NCBI GenBank assembly: GCA_003427395.1
Contig: BFEA01000257.1
Location: forward strand, 1,795,130-1,849,938
DNA: 54,809 bases
Origin: Chara braunii
Lineage: Eukaryota; Streptophyta; Charophyceae; Charales; Characeae
Direction: 5' to 3'
This document shows, in pieces, positions 20,931-31,234 of the stretch. Each line of letters begins with the position of its first letter. Position 1 is the first letter of the stretch. Made by a program: the position numbers and the translations under genes. The notes under the pieces are model-generated. The model had not been told where the DNA came from. It saw only the letters and a list, made by a program, of their open reading frames with translations, and searched no databases.

Positions 20931-21126
20931 GAAAATTTGGCAGCATCTTTCCTATCCAGGGTGGATTTGTCAAGTCTCTCTTAGCTAAAATATAATATAA
21001 CTCCCTAAGTTCTGTGAAATTTCGGCAGCGCTTCCCGTAGGAAAAGTGCCTTTCTAAAATTTCTACGAGTCAAAAAATGACTAACTCTTTCAAATTTGTA
21101 GAAATTTCGGCAGCGCTTCCCCTAGG
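20931..21126. repeat. three copies of an AAATTTCGGCAGCGCTTCCC motif
   Basis: Copies start at 20931 (diverged: AAAATTTGGCAGCATC), 21015 and 21101, spaced 84 and 86 bases. The second and third are nearly identical over 26 bases. Short hairpins (CGTAG/CTACG, AGTCA/TGACT) lie between them. Confidence 0.75.
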
Positions 21127-21523
21127 AACAGGAGGTTGTCAGGATTTATACAAAGCTGAAACTGAAAAGACAAGGCATAACTATACTTGGGACTAACTTC
21201 TGACACTTACTTCGAAGGTAGAATCAACGATAATCTGTATGACCTCTTGATGAGGCTGTGCGATAACACTGATCCTAACTCCTAGTAGAGCCAGTCCTAT
21301 CTTATCCCAAGCTTTCTCTCGCATTATCCATCCTACCTGCCTATAACTCTAGCACTCGGCGAGCACCTAAAGTAGGTAAACTATCAAAGAGATGCCCCAT
21401 AGTGAGAGCCCCCAAGCATGCATAACCAAACATCTCTCACAATCCCACATTAATTTAGTCCAAGTAGTTCGTTAAATCGCTCCATTCCTTCCCTTTTACA
21501 TCCCCCTTTCCTATGGCATATGG

Positions 21524-22705
21524 TCAGACAAGGCCCTAACCCTAGGGTATGCTTGACCTGCCTAGGTACACAAGTAAAGTACGCAAATTTGGACTGCCCT
21601 AATCCTAGGGTATGCCCAACATAACATGAACTATACACATAAGGCATATGACCAAACCGCCTTAACCTTAGGGTACGTCTGGCTTCTGCCTAACTGACGA
21701 CAAAAACATAGAACTGGGCTGCCCTAGCCCTAGGGTGTGCCCAACCTGCTTTAAACAAAGTTACATACGACATCATTCTAGACCATCCCTACCCAGGGGT
21801 AGGTCTAGCTTGCCTGAACATAAGTACAAACGACAAAAAGTTGGACCGCCCTAACCCTAGGGTACGTCCAACCCACAACACATCAACGACAAAGGCATAT
21901 CACTAGGCTGCCCTAACCCTAGGGTATGCCTAGTTAGCCATACAGTTTAGGTTAAATAAGGCAATGTGATCAGGCTGTCCTAACCCTAGGGTATGCCTAG
22001 TTAGCCATACAGTTTAGGTTAAATAAGGCAATGTGATCAGGCTGCCCTAACCCTAGGGTGTGCCTGATCTGCCTGAACAACTATAAACACCGAAACGCTG
22101 GACCGCCCTAACCCTAGGGTACGTCCAACTTTCCTTCAACGACAAAGGCTTATCGCTAGGCCGCCCTAACCCTAGGGTACGCCTAGTTAGCCATACAACA
22201 GAAAATAGGGTACAAATACTGTCACAGACTTTATGTTTTTCCTTCTCTTGTTAGGCAGTCAATCAGACATTTCCAACTAGTGGAACTTCCGATTCAGCCT
22301 CATGTTTAGAAGGGAAAATAAAAATCAGATTTATACTAACTCTCTGCTCCTTAGTGTTATCATGAGCGTATGACTGAATTGCCCTAACCCTAGGGTGTGT
22401 TCAGTCTGCCCAGTTACCCTTGTTTTATTCCTCATTTCTTTCCTTTCTTCCTTAATTCTACCAGACTTATTGACTAGCTTTCCCCACCCGGGGTGCCCGG
22501 TCTGTCAGAAATATAAGTTCAGATAGTATATATATATCAGATTTTATACTCTGGTTTGCCATTTAATTCGTGGCTTATGGCTAAGCCGCCCTAACCCTAG
22601 GGTACGCTTAGTCTTATGCCGTTGTCCCCTCAGAAGAAACATGCACCATAACTCGTTAAAAGAAACATCAGGATTCTGGGCCTTCCCCACCCGGGGTGCC
22701 CATCC
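21524..22705. repeat. ~63-bp phased array of palindromes with constant core and covarying arms
   Basis: Fifteen palindromes share a core near GCCCTAACCCTAGGGTACG, or CCCCACCCGGGGTG in two. The first eleven are centred at about 21543, 21606, 21669, 21731, 21795, 21858, 21920, 21987, 22054, 22115 and 22173, spaced 58-67 bases. Later ones are at 22391, 22490, 22598 and 22692. The flanks differ between copies but match within a copy: GTTGGAC/GTCCAAC (21840), ACTAGGC/GCCTAGT (21902), GATCAGGC/GCCTGATC (22036), CTAGACC/GGTCTAG (21779), GACTGAA/TTCAGTC (22372), CTAAGC/GCTTAG (22580). Linkers are A/C-rich on the plus strand with loose shared words (TGCCTGAACA, ACGACAAA), so the units are homologous. 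No protein is encoded. Confidence 0.85.
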
Positions 22706-24066
22706 TCCTGTTCAGAAACCCTTAAATAAAACTGCGACTGATCCGTCCCATCCGGGTAGACCAGCCATAAAAACCATTCATTCAGGTCAGCAAACCTCAA
22801 TAAAACATAGCACTGAGCCCACATCCACCCGGAGGGACCCAGCCTTGTGTTGACCCAGTCAAACGCATACATAACTCTTTCCTCATGCCTTCCCCCACTT
22901 CGTTTTGTCTGAATTCACTCAAGAAGCATCTGACCTCTCATATATACTTGTTTATTAAACCTTTCGCAAGCATGTCCTTACAAACATAATAAAAGAATAA
23001 AGTAATAATCTTTCATAGTAAAGTTCAAATACCCAAAGGAGTAACAGTTTAAGGGATGGGATCACACGCGTCAAACGAAAGTTATACCTGAGTGTTCCCT
23101 GCCTCCAGAACCCCGCCTGGGTTCCGGCAGAGCTCCCGCAATCGATGGGGCAAACCTCCCACAGAGGCCTTGGCGTGGATTACGGGTTTCAATCCCGCCT
23201 GCCACCTTCCTCTCGGCACCAAAAGACTAGACTGAGAGTAAGAAAGGCAAAAAGAGAAAGTTCAAACTCTCAAGATACAAGAGAGGTTCACTCAGACTTG
23301 CGGGAGAGGGTCTTGAAGTCCTCAGCTCCAGAGGGCCCCACAATGATGGCCAGCAACGCGCTGTGAAGGCGATCAAGTCACAACCCGTAGTGCAGAATCA
23401 ACAGTCCCCTGACTGTTCTCCAAGCAGTGGTAGAGATTGACTGAGATGTATGTTGTTCATAAAAGGGTGAATGCTATCTTCAGGAGATGAGAGCTTCCGT
23501 CAGAAGTTCGTCTGCACGGGGTACTAGGCTGCAGTGCGTAACCATGTGCCGCTGAAGGACCGGTTTTCCTTGAATGCCTGAGGGTCCACTCTGCCCGATA
23601 TCAGACTTATTCGCCTGAAGGCTTGAAAGACCTCATTCTCCATCCGCCTTCCTATGTCCGGGCAGGGGTTCGGGAGAAACACCGGAGGGCACCGGTGTTT
23701 CCTTCCGTACCCTTGCCCATCATCTCTCCGCAAGAATCCGACCCCCCATTTTTGACACCTAGTAATGTCTAGAACGAAAGTTGTATGATGTTTGTCATTC
23801 TTGTCCTAGAATCGTCCCCCCAGGCTGTGACACAGGACGATGCCAGATCAGAGTTGATGGGGTAGAAACCACAAAAAAGGAACTTGCTTTCCTATCATCT
23901 CATATCTGTGCCCGGATGAAAGAGCCCGGTTCAGAGTCAGCGGGGAGGGCAGCGCCACCACTTGGACCAGGATTGGGGGAAAGATCGTGAGCGATAGAGG
24001 GAAGTAGGAATGACTACATCAGGAAAGCAGGAGTTGATTGCATCTTATATGTGTTGTACATGTTAG
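22706..24066. other. end of the candidate LTR and flank, no gene
   Basis: One more hairpin at 23099-23129 (CTGCC/GGCAG around GAACCC/GGGTTC). The segment 23520-23757 is LTR-like in position. Nothing recognisable lies at 23758-24066. Confidence 0.4.
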
Positions 24067-24800
24067 TCAGCTACATGAATACACTTCCAAGGCATATGGG
24101 TGGGGGGGAAACGGGTCTGGGAATTCCTCTGCCGGACGCATAGGGATATTGGGATCCACAGTCAGCCATTCCTTAAATTTAAGGTGGTAGTCCCTAGGCA
24201 CTTGTTCTTGGAGGTTGCCCTCCCCCCCTCCCTCTCCCTCCCACGATCCTGACCAATGTACTTCCGCTACCCAGCCCCCCCGGTCCCCACCCAACCATTC
24301 CCTTGAGAACTGTAGTAGCCGTTCCCTGACGTCAGAGACTTTATGGAGGTTGTCTAGCGTTTGTTTCAGAGTTTTCCATCTGTTGGAGAGCTCGAATTGG
24401 AAGTGCATTTTGAGTTGTTTCATCCTTTCTTCGCCCTCTACCCTAACATGGTCTAGAGTTAGGACACATCGTTGCCACCACAGGATCCATAGAATCGTTC
24501 GTCTGGCTAGATGAAACTTATTCCTTAGGAAGATATCGTCCTGGAAGGGTGGGTAATGTCCCAATAAGATAGCCCTTCAATCCCACGACCATAGTCGCCC
24601 AGGGACAATCTGTTGCCACACCCTATCCCACCACCTCCAGGTAAGAACAGCCACAGGGCATTGTAGAAATATATGTTCGATTGTTTCAATTCTCTTTCTA
24701 TCCGGGAAACCTTGCTGGCATCGAGCGCACCAAGGGAGCACTCGGCCCTGTTGTTCTAACTTGTAACTCCCATAAGATGGTTCGGCGACACTAAGGTAAA
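24067..24800 (-). pseudogene. LINE 3' fragment: zinc-knuckle and C-terminal domain
   Basis: On the minus strand a C-x2-C ... H-x4-C zinc motif (CARC, then EHIFLQC, near 24740-24690) is followed by WRWWDRVW, one stop, ARRTILWILWWQRCVLTL, and a C-terminal domain with FSREWLGGDRGGW, PRDYHLKF and VDPNIPMRPAEEF. The same C-terminal motifs occur at 52320-52760, so the domain belongs to one LINE family. The RT is absent (5' truncation) and the fragment abuts the next LINE head to head at about 24800. Confidence 0.8.
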
Positions 24801-24815
24801 CCTGCGAAAATCACA

Positions 24816-27800
24816 TCACTGCAGTGGCAGATCTACGTTGAGGTGCCTTTGCACCCTGTTGCAGGTCCCGTACAAAATGGTAGTGAAAGCCCTCATGAAC
24901 AGGTTGCTGCCGCATATGCGCCACCTCATTCGTCCAGACCAATCCAGTTTCATACATGAATGAAACATACAGGACAACATACTACTATTGAATGAGACAA
25001 TCAAATATGCTCGGCAGAGGGGGAAGGAGGCGGCCATCCTCTTCATTGATTTTGAAAAAGCCTATGACCATGTCGATTGGGGCTTTTTGGATCTTCACAT
25101 GCAAGCAATGAATCTAGGAATATCAGGAGATGGGTGAACGCTCTCCATAGAACGGCGACCACCAATGTGATCGTCAACGGACACCTCTCCAACCCCTTCC
25201 CCCTACAACGGCCAGTTCGACGGGTAGACCCCATAACACCCCTGCTCTTCGTCATCATCATGGAGGCCCTAGCGTCCGCCATAAAGGCCAACCGACTCAT
25301 TCACAAGATAGATGTTCCCAAAATACCGCACCATCGGATACCAGTCACGTCACTTTTCGTTGATGATATGACGGTGCTTATGAGAGTCCACCGCTCCTCC
25401 CTCCAGGCCTGGTGGACACCATACAAACCTTCTCGACAGCGCCTGACATGCTGGTGAATTGGGGATCTAAGACTGAGGGATGCTGGCTCCACTCCTTGGA
25501 CCCCCCCCCCCCCTAAACCGGTCGTGGCATGGAAACATCGGGAGGAAGCAATACGGGTGTTGGGAGTTTCACTCACGGCGATGGACCCTCTTTCGAACCA
25601 TGGGGCTTCATTGGTGGAGGAGGCAATGAGAGACTGGCCAGTTGGAAGGGCCTGCAATCCCTGCACACCTCCATAGTTGGAAGAGCATTGGCGCTCAACA
25701 CGACCATTTTCTCTACCATGTGGTATAAGGCAGCCTGCTGGCCGAGACAACAAAGATCCCTTAAAAGACTCGAACTCTCGGTGGCGGTCTATGTTTGGAA
25801 AAATGACCATGAGGACCCGTTGTTCCTCTCCAGGGTGGCGTCAGACTTTATAGCCCAGCCTCGCTCCAAGGGCGGACTCGCTATTTTGGAACCGCAAGAC
25901 CGGCTAAAAGCCATGTCCTTCAATGTCATGATTTGCCATGGGCAATGACATTCTGTGGGCCCCGTATGCTGAACTGCAGATAACAAATCTGCACTTCCCC
26001 TCGCCCACGGAGACTCCCATGCATGCGCTGCAATGACTCACCAACCCTTCCTGAACAGTCTCAAGTGCGTCAAGACTGCCCGACCCACAGACACCGCAAG
26101 AACGAGCCAAAAAAGACATTGCAACCCCCTGTGGTCAGGCATGGTCAAGTTGTGTTGAGAGATGGGCCCGAATAGGCTCCCCCCACCCATGCCATGGCAC
26201 GAGATTGTTAAACAACCGCTCCTTGGCAACCGCCACATTTGCGATCACGAGGGGAAACCCTTTCGCCTTGACAACAGGTCGCATTGGTGCGGTTGGGTGG
26301 CCAAGGGGGTTTATCTGCTGGCCGACCTATGCGACTTCAAACGAAATACTTGGAAATTTGATAACCAATTGAGAGACAAACTCAAACACGTCAGGGACAA
26401 AACCAAAAAGTTGCGTCAACTGCAGGAGGCGGTCCCCCTGGCTTGGGGTGCAACAGCTCGAGCAAGGTCTCACCATCCAACAGGGAGACTGGGTGGTCCA
26501 ATGGACACAGCTCCGCTCACCTAGAATGGTCGGACGGGTGATAAATAAGTCCAACCATCAGTTCACCTAGAAGCGTACAGCATATCCCATCCCTGGGCGA
26601 GGTGCTCCCCAGTGCTGAGAAATGAAGAAGTTGATCACGACTCAAACTGGTCTGGTCTCGTCAGAGTAAGAGTTCTGGAAGAGGAGAATGAAACGTTCTC
26701 TGCCTTCCAACCGGACTTCCCCCTGGCCAGTCTCCCCTTTGACCCGATGGATTGGGAATGGACACAGCCTCCCCCAGCCAACCCCCTCAAAATCTGCCAA
26801 TATACTATGAAACAGGGTTACTGCAGAGTGCACAGAACCTGCCAGACGGAGGCCGTGATAAAAAGACGATGGGGGAGGGACTCCATCCTCCCCGGGAGGC
26901 CCTCAGGGACTTCTCTTGGTCACAATATACCCACATAATGCCGGCGGCACACAGGGCACTCCGGTGGCAGATCCTGTGCCGCTGTCTGCCCACCCCCGAT
27001 TGGCTTGTCACAAGGACAGATCTAGAACAGCAAGGCTGCCTTTCACCTATCTGCCGCTACTGTTGTAGGACCTACCAGCCCGCCCGAGCGACCCTGGTAC
27101 ACCGCCTACTACGTTGTCTGATGGTCTCCCGGATATGGAGGTGGTGGGACGCCGGATGGACAGCCCTCACAGGCTTCCAGTTCCCGTGGCTACCCAGGCT
27201 TCTGCTCCAAGGGAACCAGGCGGACGTCCCAGCTACCTGGTCCCCTTACGAAAGGAACCTCTTTCAAGTCACAAGACTAGAGCTGCTGCTGATAGCCTGG
27301 CGAGCCCACTGCTCCTTCGAACGACAGCAGCACATGGCCAGACTCCTGCAAGCCAAGGAACACATCACAAACTACCTGACAGCTAGGGTAAAAGCAGCCT
27401 GGGACCACCTCCGACACCAAATGCGGTTAATAGAGGACAACGCGAGCCTCACCCCTCAGGCTAAGAAACAGAAAACAGAGGACATGAGGACCCGGTTCTC
27501 AGATGAGTGGCTAAGACCTACAAAAGCGATTGCGGACATACACGACTCACAAATACAATGGAAGGGACGAAAATACTTCGACTTACAAAGCACTATCCCA
27601 TTTCTTCGTCCCATATGCAGCCACCCCCCCCTCCTTTCTCCTCCTCCCCGACTAGCCTTCCCCCCCCCCCCCCCCNNNNNNNNNNNNNNNNNNNNNNNNN
27701 NNNNNNNNNNNNNNNNNNNNNNNNNNNNNNNNNNNNNNNNNNNNNNNNNNNNNNNNNNNNNNNNNNNNNNNNNNNNNNCCCCCCCAACTTCCCCTTCCCT

Positions 27801-28010
27801 ACCTGACAGGATCTGTAACGTAAATCTCCGAAGCTCCGGAAGGATCCAGAATGAAAGTGACGGGAATGACAACAACAAAATGGACAGCTGCGCGAATCTC
27901 GGATGGCCTGAGCCTGGCAGACCTCAAGATGATCGAGGTCTTGGAAGTTTGGAAGATTGGACCGGCACGACGACCTGCATCCCTGTGTGTGAGAATGGAT
28001 AATGAAGGGC
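24816..28010 (+). pseudogene. LINE, 5'-truncated in RT: RT core, thumb, zinc knuckle, C-terminal region
   Basis: From about 24870 one frame reads VPYKMVVKALMNRLLPHM, RPDQSSFIHE, stop, NIQDNILLLNETIKYARQRG, AAILFIDFEKAYDHVDWGFL (motif A). After frame changes come PITPLLFVIIMEAL (motif B) and SLFVDDMTVLM (FVDD, motif C, near 25355). 25529-25948 encodes the thumb (RALALNTTIFSTMWYKA, PRSKGGLAILEP). 26162-26400 has HEIVKQPLLGN, GKPFRLDNRS and GVYLLADLCDF. 26752-27600 has the zinc motif CRYC ... VHRLLRC followed by SRIWRWWDAGW. An N-gap (27676-27778) interrupts the Pro-coding end. Several frameshifts and stops make it inactive. The endonuclease is missing. Confidence 0.85.
27676..27778. other. assembly gap in a poly-C tract
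   Basis: 103 N flanked on both sides by C runs. Apparent Pro- or Gly-rich frames across it are not meaningful. Confidence 0.98.
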
Positions 28011-28153
28011 GGTACGAGGGGTGAGCGGAGGATTCGGAGGACCTGAAAAGGGGACAACAGACGAAGCAACAAAAAACTGCCGGACAGCGGGTACCATATC
28101 ATTGCACAGCGCCAGGCTTTATGGATTTTGTGTTTTGTTGGTTCTTCAATAAC

Positions 28154-28412
28154 ACAGAGAGGGTTTAGGGGCTTAAAGGGTTTCAAAGGGACACCTCAGA
28201 GCAACATTGAACAGAGGGGCTGCAGAACAGGACTGTTTCATTTTGACAGTGGTACTTCAAGAGGGGACGACAGACTGTGTGGTTTGGAGCACAGGCTCAG
28301 AGAGGGTTTTAGGGGCTTAAAGGGTTTGAAGGGACAGCATACACTAACAATGAACAACAAGAGGGGCTGCAGAACAGGGCTGTTTTTTTTGTCAGGGGTG
28401 CTCCAAGAGGGG
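28154..28412. repeat. tandem duplication, ~144-bp period
   Basis: Both copies (28154-28267 and 28298-28412) read CAGAGAGGGTTT, AGGGGCTTAAAGGGTTT, AGAGGGGCTGCAGAACAGG and end CCAAGAGGGG or TCAAGAGGGG. Confidence 0.9.
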
Positions 28413-28505
28413 ATGGGTAAAAATCAGCAGCTCCAAGGGAAAATGGAGGCCCGGGTTGAGGAAGGAATTATTCACAGCCCTACGAAAACAAACAAGATGT
28501 TCAAT

Positions 28506-28660
28506 GGGATGCTGGGCCCAGTTCCCAGCAGGTGCAGCTCCCCACCAAGAGATAGAGCAGCCCGACAGATAAGCCCTCAATTCTGGCAGTTCTCTCACCA
28601 CCACTGGGATAGAGGGCTTACGCAGGGGCTTTCCCAAAAAAAAAAAAAAAAAGGAAAAAA
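28506..28660 (+). repeat. A-tailed dispersed repeat (R1), copy 3
   Basis: GGGATGCTGGGCCCAGTT, CCAGCAGGTGCAGCTCC, then GATAGAGCAGCCCGAC and an A run from about 28635. Confidence 0.65.
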
Positions 28661-28677
28661 AAAAAGAAAAAAAAAAG

Positions 28678-28750
28678 GAGTGGTAAGAGCAGCCCCGGGT
28701 AGCACCCCACCGGACGGCTCCAATCTATTGGTGGGGAGCTCGTCCCATGT
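28678..28750 (-). repeat. A-tailed dispersed repeat (R1), copy 4, partial
   Basis: Reverse sense: GTGGTAAGAGCAGCC and CTCCAATCTATTGGTGGGG. It lies opposite copy 3, so the two form an inverted pair. Confidence 0.55.
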
Positions 28751-29263
28751 AAACACAGACGGGGGCCACTACCCGGCTTCACCTATGAATGAACTGTCTG
28801 AGAGGACTGAGTAAAGGAAGAAGATTCCCCATTCCAAGGGAGAGTTCACTCATCGTTTTTTGCTTTTTGGCCACTGCTTTCCCAACAAACCTTCTTGCTT
28901 TTTCCATTCATATTTCAACGTCAGGAGAGGACTGCTCTCTGGTGCTCTCTGTCGTGTCATCCATGACGATAGAGCGCAGTCAGATCCCATGAACTTTCAA
29001 CAAAATCTAAGAAAAAGTACCGGAGCGGATTTTCTTTTGTGTGCGCAAGTGGACAAAGAGGAGAAATGAGACGAAAGAGAGAATTTACAGCAATGCAAAC
29101 ACGGCCACCTGCAGGCTGCTAGGGAGGGCTGCTCTGAACACCTCCCCTAGCAGATCTGCACAGGCCTTTCAAAAGGGGGAAAAAAAAAAGAAAAACCCAT
29201 CCGCAGTGGTCCAACAGTCGCGCAGGTGGTCAAAACGCCTTCTTCAGTTATGGGATTTAGGCC
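28751..29263. other. no gene recognised
   Basis: Short frames only. GGGGGCCACTACCCGGCTTC at 28760 is an extension word also seen in R1 copies 8 and 9. Confidence 0.4.
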
Positions 29264-30430
29264 TGGACGCCACAGGGAAAAACCGTGGAAAAACCACGTG
29301 GAAAAGCTTATCTCGAATTCCATCGGACAAAGCAGGCCCTCCGGAAAGCCCATTTCAGGACGGCGGTGAGGTTTTCACATCGGTTTCTGGTATCTGGAAA
29401 AACCACATTTTTCGTTTTCACATCGCTTTCCGGTCAGAAAAGTGGCTGTGGAGTTTCCGCCGTAATTTTGTGGCCTTTCCAGAGAGTAGGGGGGGGGGGG
29501 GGGGGGGGGCATGTCCATGGTTGGAAACTCCTCACCGACCCAGTGGCCCATCTATTGTCCGCCCGAAGCCATTCCCTGGTCCACTGGACAGGGCTACGGA
29601 CAACCGAAACAGGCGCAAGGCCGGACATCAGCGACCACCATCCGGTCCACCTCCAGTTTCCAGCCTTTCCAAGCACGTGGAAACTGGCTTTTCCAGCCAC
29701 TCCGGTGGGGTCCCCTCGTTCCCCAGGCAAACTCTTCCAAACATTCTTCCCCGGAAAGCTGAAACTCGTCACTTTTCCAACACTTTTCCTGTGGGGTCCA
29801 GGCCTTAGGGTCCGACCCCGCTGCGGTTCAGACGGAAAAGACATGTGGCCATGAAAAGCGGGCAAGTTGTTTTGGAAAGTTGGAAGAGTGTTTTTCCGGG
29901 ACCCCACCGCGGAGTGTGTTTTGCAGCAAAGCGGTATTTTTTCTTCCATGAAAGGAAAAGTTTGGTGGGTGAAGTCCGAAAAAGGAAAGTGGTTGTTGTC
30001 TGGGAGGCCGTGGGTGGACCTCAGGAAATGGCCGTGCCGCTGGATGTGGATGACGTGGGGCGGCACGTGTGGGACTTGGTGCGACACGAAATGGGTTAAA
30101 AGGCCTCTGGCAGCTCCTGGACGAACAATCCGTGGTCCGTCCGCAGGACCTGGTTTTGGAAAAGTTCAAGACAGCTCAGGGGCCCAACCTCCAATTTCGG
30201 CACAAATTTGCGGCGTGATTTCCTCCATTCGCCGCTTTCCAGACCGCGGACGATGTGAAAACATCCACAGGCGATCTTCCAGGCCACGAAATGCGGGCTG
30301 TGGGGTCCCGGAATGAGGTTTTTGGAAGACATTTCGGCCTTTCCATAATCTTTTCCGGGACGTGTGGGGTCCCCGAAACACTTCCGCGGCAAACTTTTTC
30401 CGTTCCGCATTCCTGTGGGGTCCGACCCTT
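29264..30430. other. GC-rich, hairpin-dense segment with recurring TGTGGGGTCC core
   Basis: Perfect stems: CGTGG/CCACG (29284/29294), CCGGA/TCCGG (29621/29641), CCAGTTTCC/GGAAACTGG (29653/29679), CGTGCCGC/GCGGCACG (30033/30060), GGTCC/GGACC (30134/30146), GCGGCG/CGCCGC (30210/30230), GATGT/ACATC (30252/30261). The core TGTGGGGTCC or its complement recurs near 29705, 29789, 29899, 30299, 30364 and 30412, several times inside a short stem (GGGAC/GTCCC, CGGG/CCCG). GGCCTGGACGCCACAGG at 29261 mirrors CCTGTGGGGTCCAGGCC at 29788. Long overlapping frames exist on both strands (255 and 217 codons) without any domain. I treat them as GC-driven. Confidence 0.5.
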
Positions 30431-30603
30431 ATATACCCTTGCTGTTTTTTTTCAATGCTCTTCAACCACCAAGGGTATACTTTGTCATTCTGAAAAGTAG
30501 GATGCGGGGCCCTTTTCACAGCATGTTCAGCTCTCGAGAGAGAGACTGCTTTTCTTCATTAAAAGCCCAGGCTACCAGGGCCGTGACCACTTGCCTACCC
30601 GGG

Positions 30604-30715
30604 CAACAAAATAAATAAATAAATACATAAATAAATCTAAACTTCATTTTTATTTAAATTTTGGTAACGATTTTTTTGAGCATTTATTTATTTATTTTTA
30701 ACCAGTGACCACTAC
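30604..30715. repeat. AAAT/ATTT-rich microsatellite tract
   Basis: Imperfect AAAT units at 30609-30635 and ATTT units at 30680-30700. Confidence 0.8.
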
Positions 30716-30721
30716 TGGACG

Positions 30722-30786
30722 GGGTGATAAGAGCAGCCGCCTCTAATAGCTGTCCACCTGCTGGAAACCAGGTCCAGCATCCCTGT
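30722..30786 (-). repeat. A-tailed dispersed repeat (R1), copy 5, partial
   Basis: GGTGATAAGAGCAGCC then CACCTGCTGGAAACCAGGTCC and AGCATCCCTGT. The central ATTGGTGGGG word is missing. Confidence 0.55.
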
Positions 30787-31195
30787 ATAACAGGATCATC
30801 CACAAGATTAGCACGAGAGCATTCCACCCTCATTGATTACCCCAGGTTACCCAGGGGGATTAACTGGGGCCTTCTTTGGGCCTTGCGCGGCCTCATTGAT
30901 TACCCCAGTTTATTTTATTTTTTTATTTTTTATTTTACTGGGGCCTTGGTTGGGCCTTGCACGACCGGCCACCCGGGCAAACAAGGTGACCCGGGCGGCC
31001 CGGCTGGTAGCCTAGTTAAAAACCTTTCTTTTTTTTTCCTTGTTTGTTTTTTAAAGCTGCCTTCTCCTCATCGCGGGACAGCCATATATTTTTCTCTCAC
31101 CTCACATATCTTTCTTTAACTGGCGTTCTGCCATGTCATGGATTTTTTTTTTTTTTTTTTTGGAAGGCTAATTCTTTGAACAATTGGAAAAATGA

Positions 31196-31234
<39 letters not shown>

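Larger units (their letters stand above)
14450..23757 (-). mobile_element. 5' half of a Ty3/gypsy LTR retrotransposon, decayed
   Basis: The minus-strand order is candidate LTR, primer-binding site, gag with CCHC knuckle, aspartic protease and the beginning of RT, after which homology stops at 14450 next to a T run (14394-14417). The RT core, RNase H, integrase and 3' LTR are missing. Gag to protease stay in one frame from 18162 to 14977 despite five in-frame stops. An indel in an A8 run (15023-15030) then shifts the frame. The copy is non-functional. Confidence 0.8.
18551..23757 (-). repeat. candidate 5' LTR, ~5.2 kb
   Basis: In element sense it would begin TGTCAAAAATGGGG at 23757 and end CGCTCGACA at 18551, giving TGTC/GACA ends two bases from the primer-binding site. 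The far boundary is inferred only from the TGTC start, because no second LTR remains for comparison. It would be long but not impossible for gypsy. It contains two diverged internal copies around 19080-19340 and 19690-19990 (both with GCGCGCATGG and TCTTCTGCACCCTG), many hairpins and the palindrome array. Confidence 0.4.

Noticed and set aside
21524-22190. CRISPR-like array (regular palindromic repeats with differing spacers)
   Set aside because: The repeat core is short and the arms change from copy to copy, the linkers are related to one another, no cas genes exist and the DNA is eukaryotic.
21524-22610. Interstitial telomere repeats (CCCTAA units)
   Set aside because: Only one or two CCCTAA-type words occur per unit and they form part of a palindrome (CCCTAGGG), without head-to-tail telomere tracts.
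27456-28186. Gly- or Pro-rich proteins across the gap at 27676-27778
   Set aside because: They are created by poly-C/poly-G and undetermined bases. The real signal on the plus strand is the LINE C-terminal frame.
29041-30087. Protein-coding gene (255-codon plus frame and 217-codon minus frame)
   Set aside because: Both frames are open because of GC-rich, stop-poor sequence. No domain is seen, they overlap on opposite strands, and the DNA is a hairpin field.
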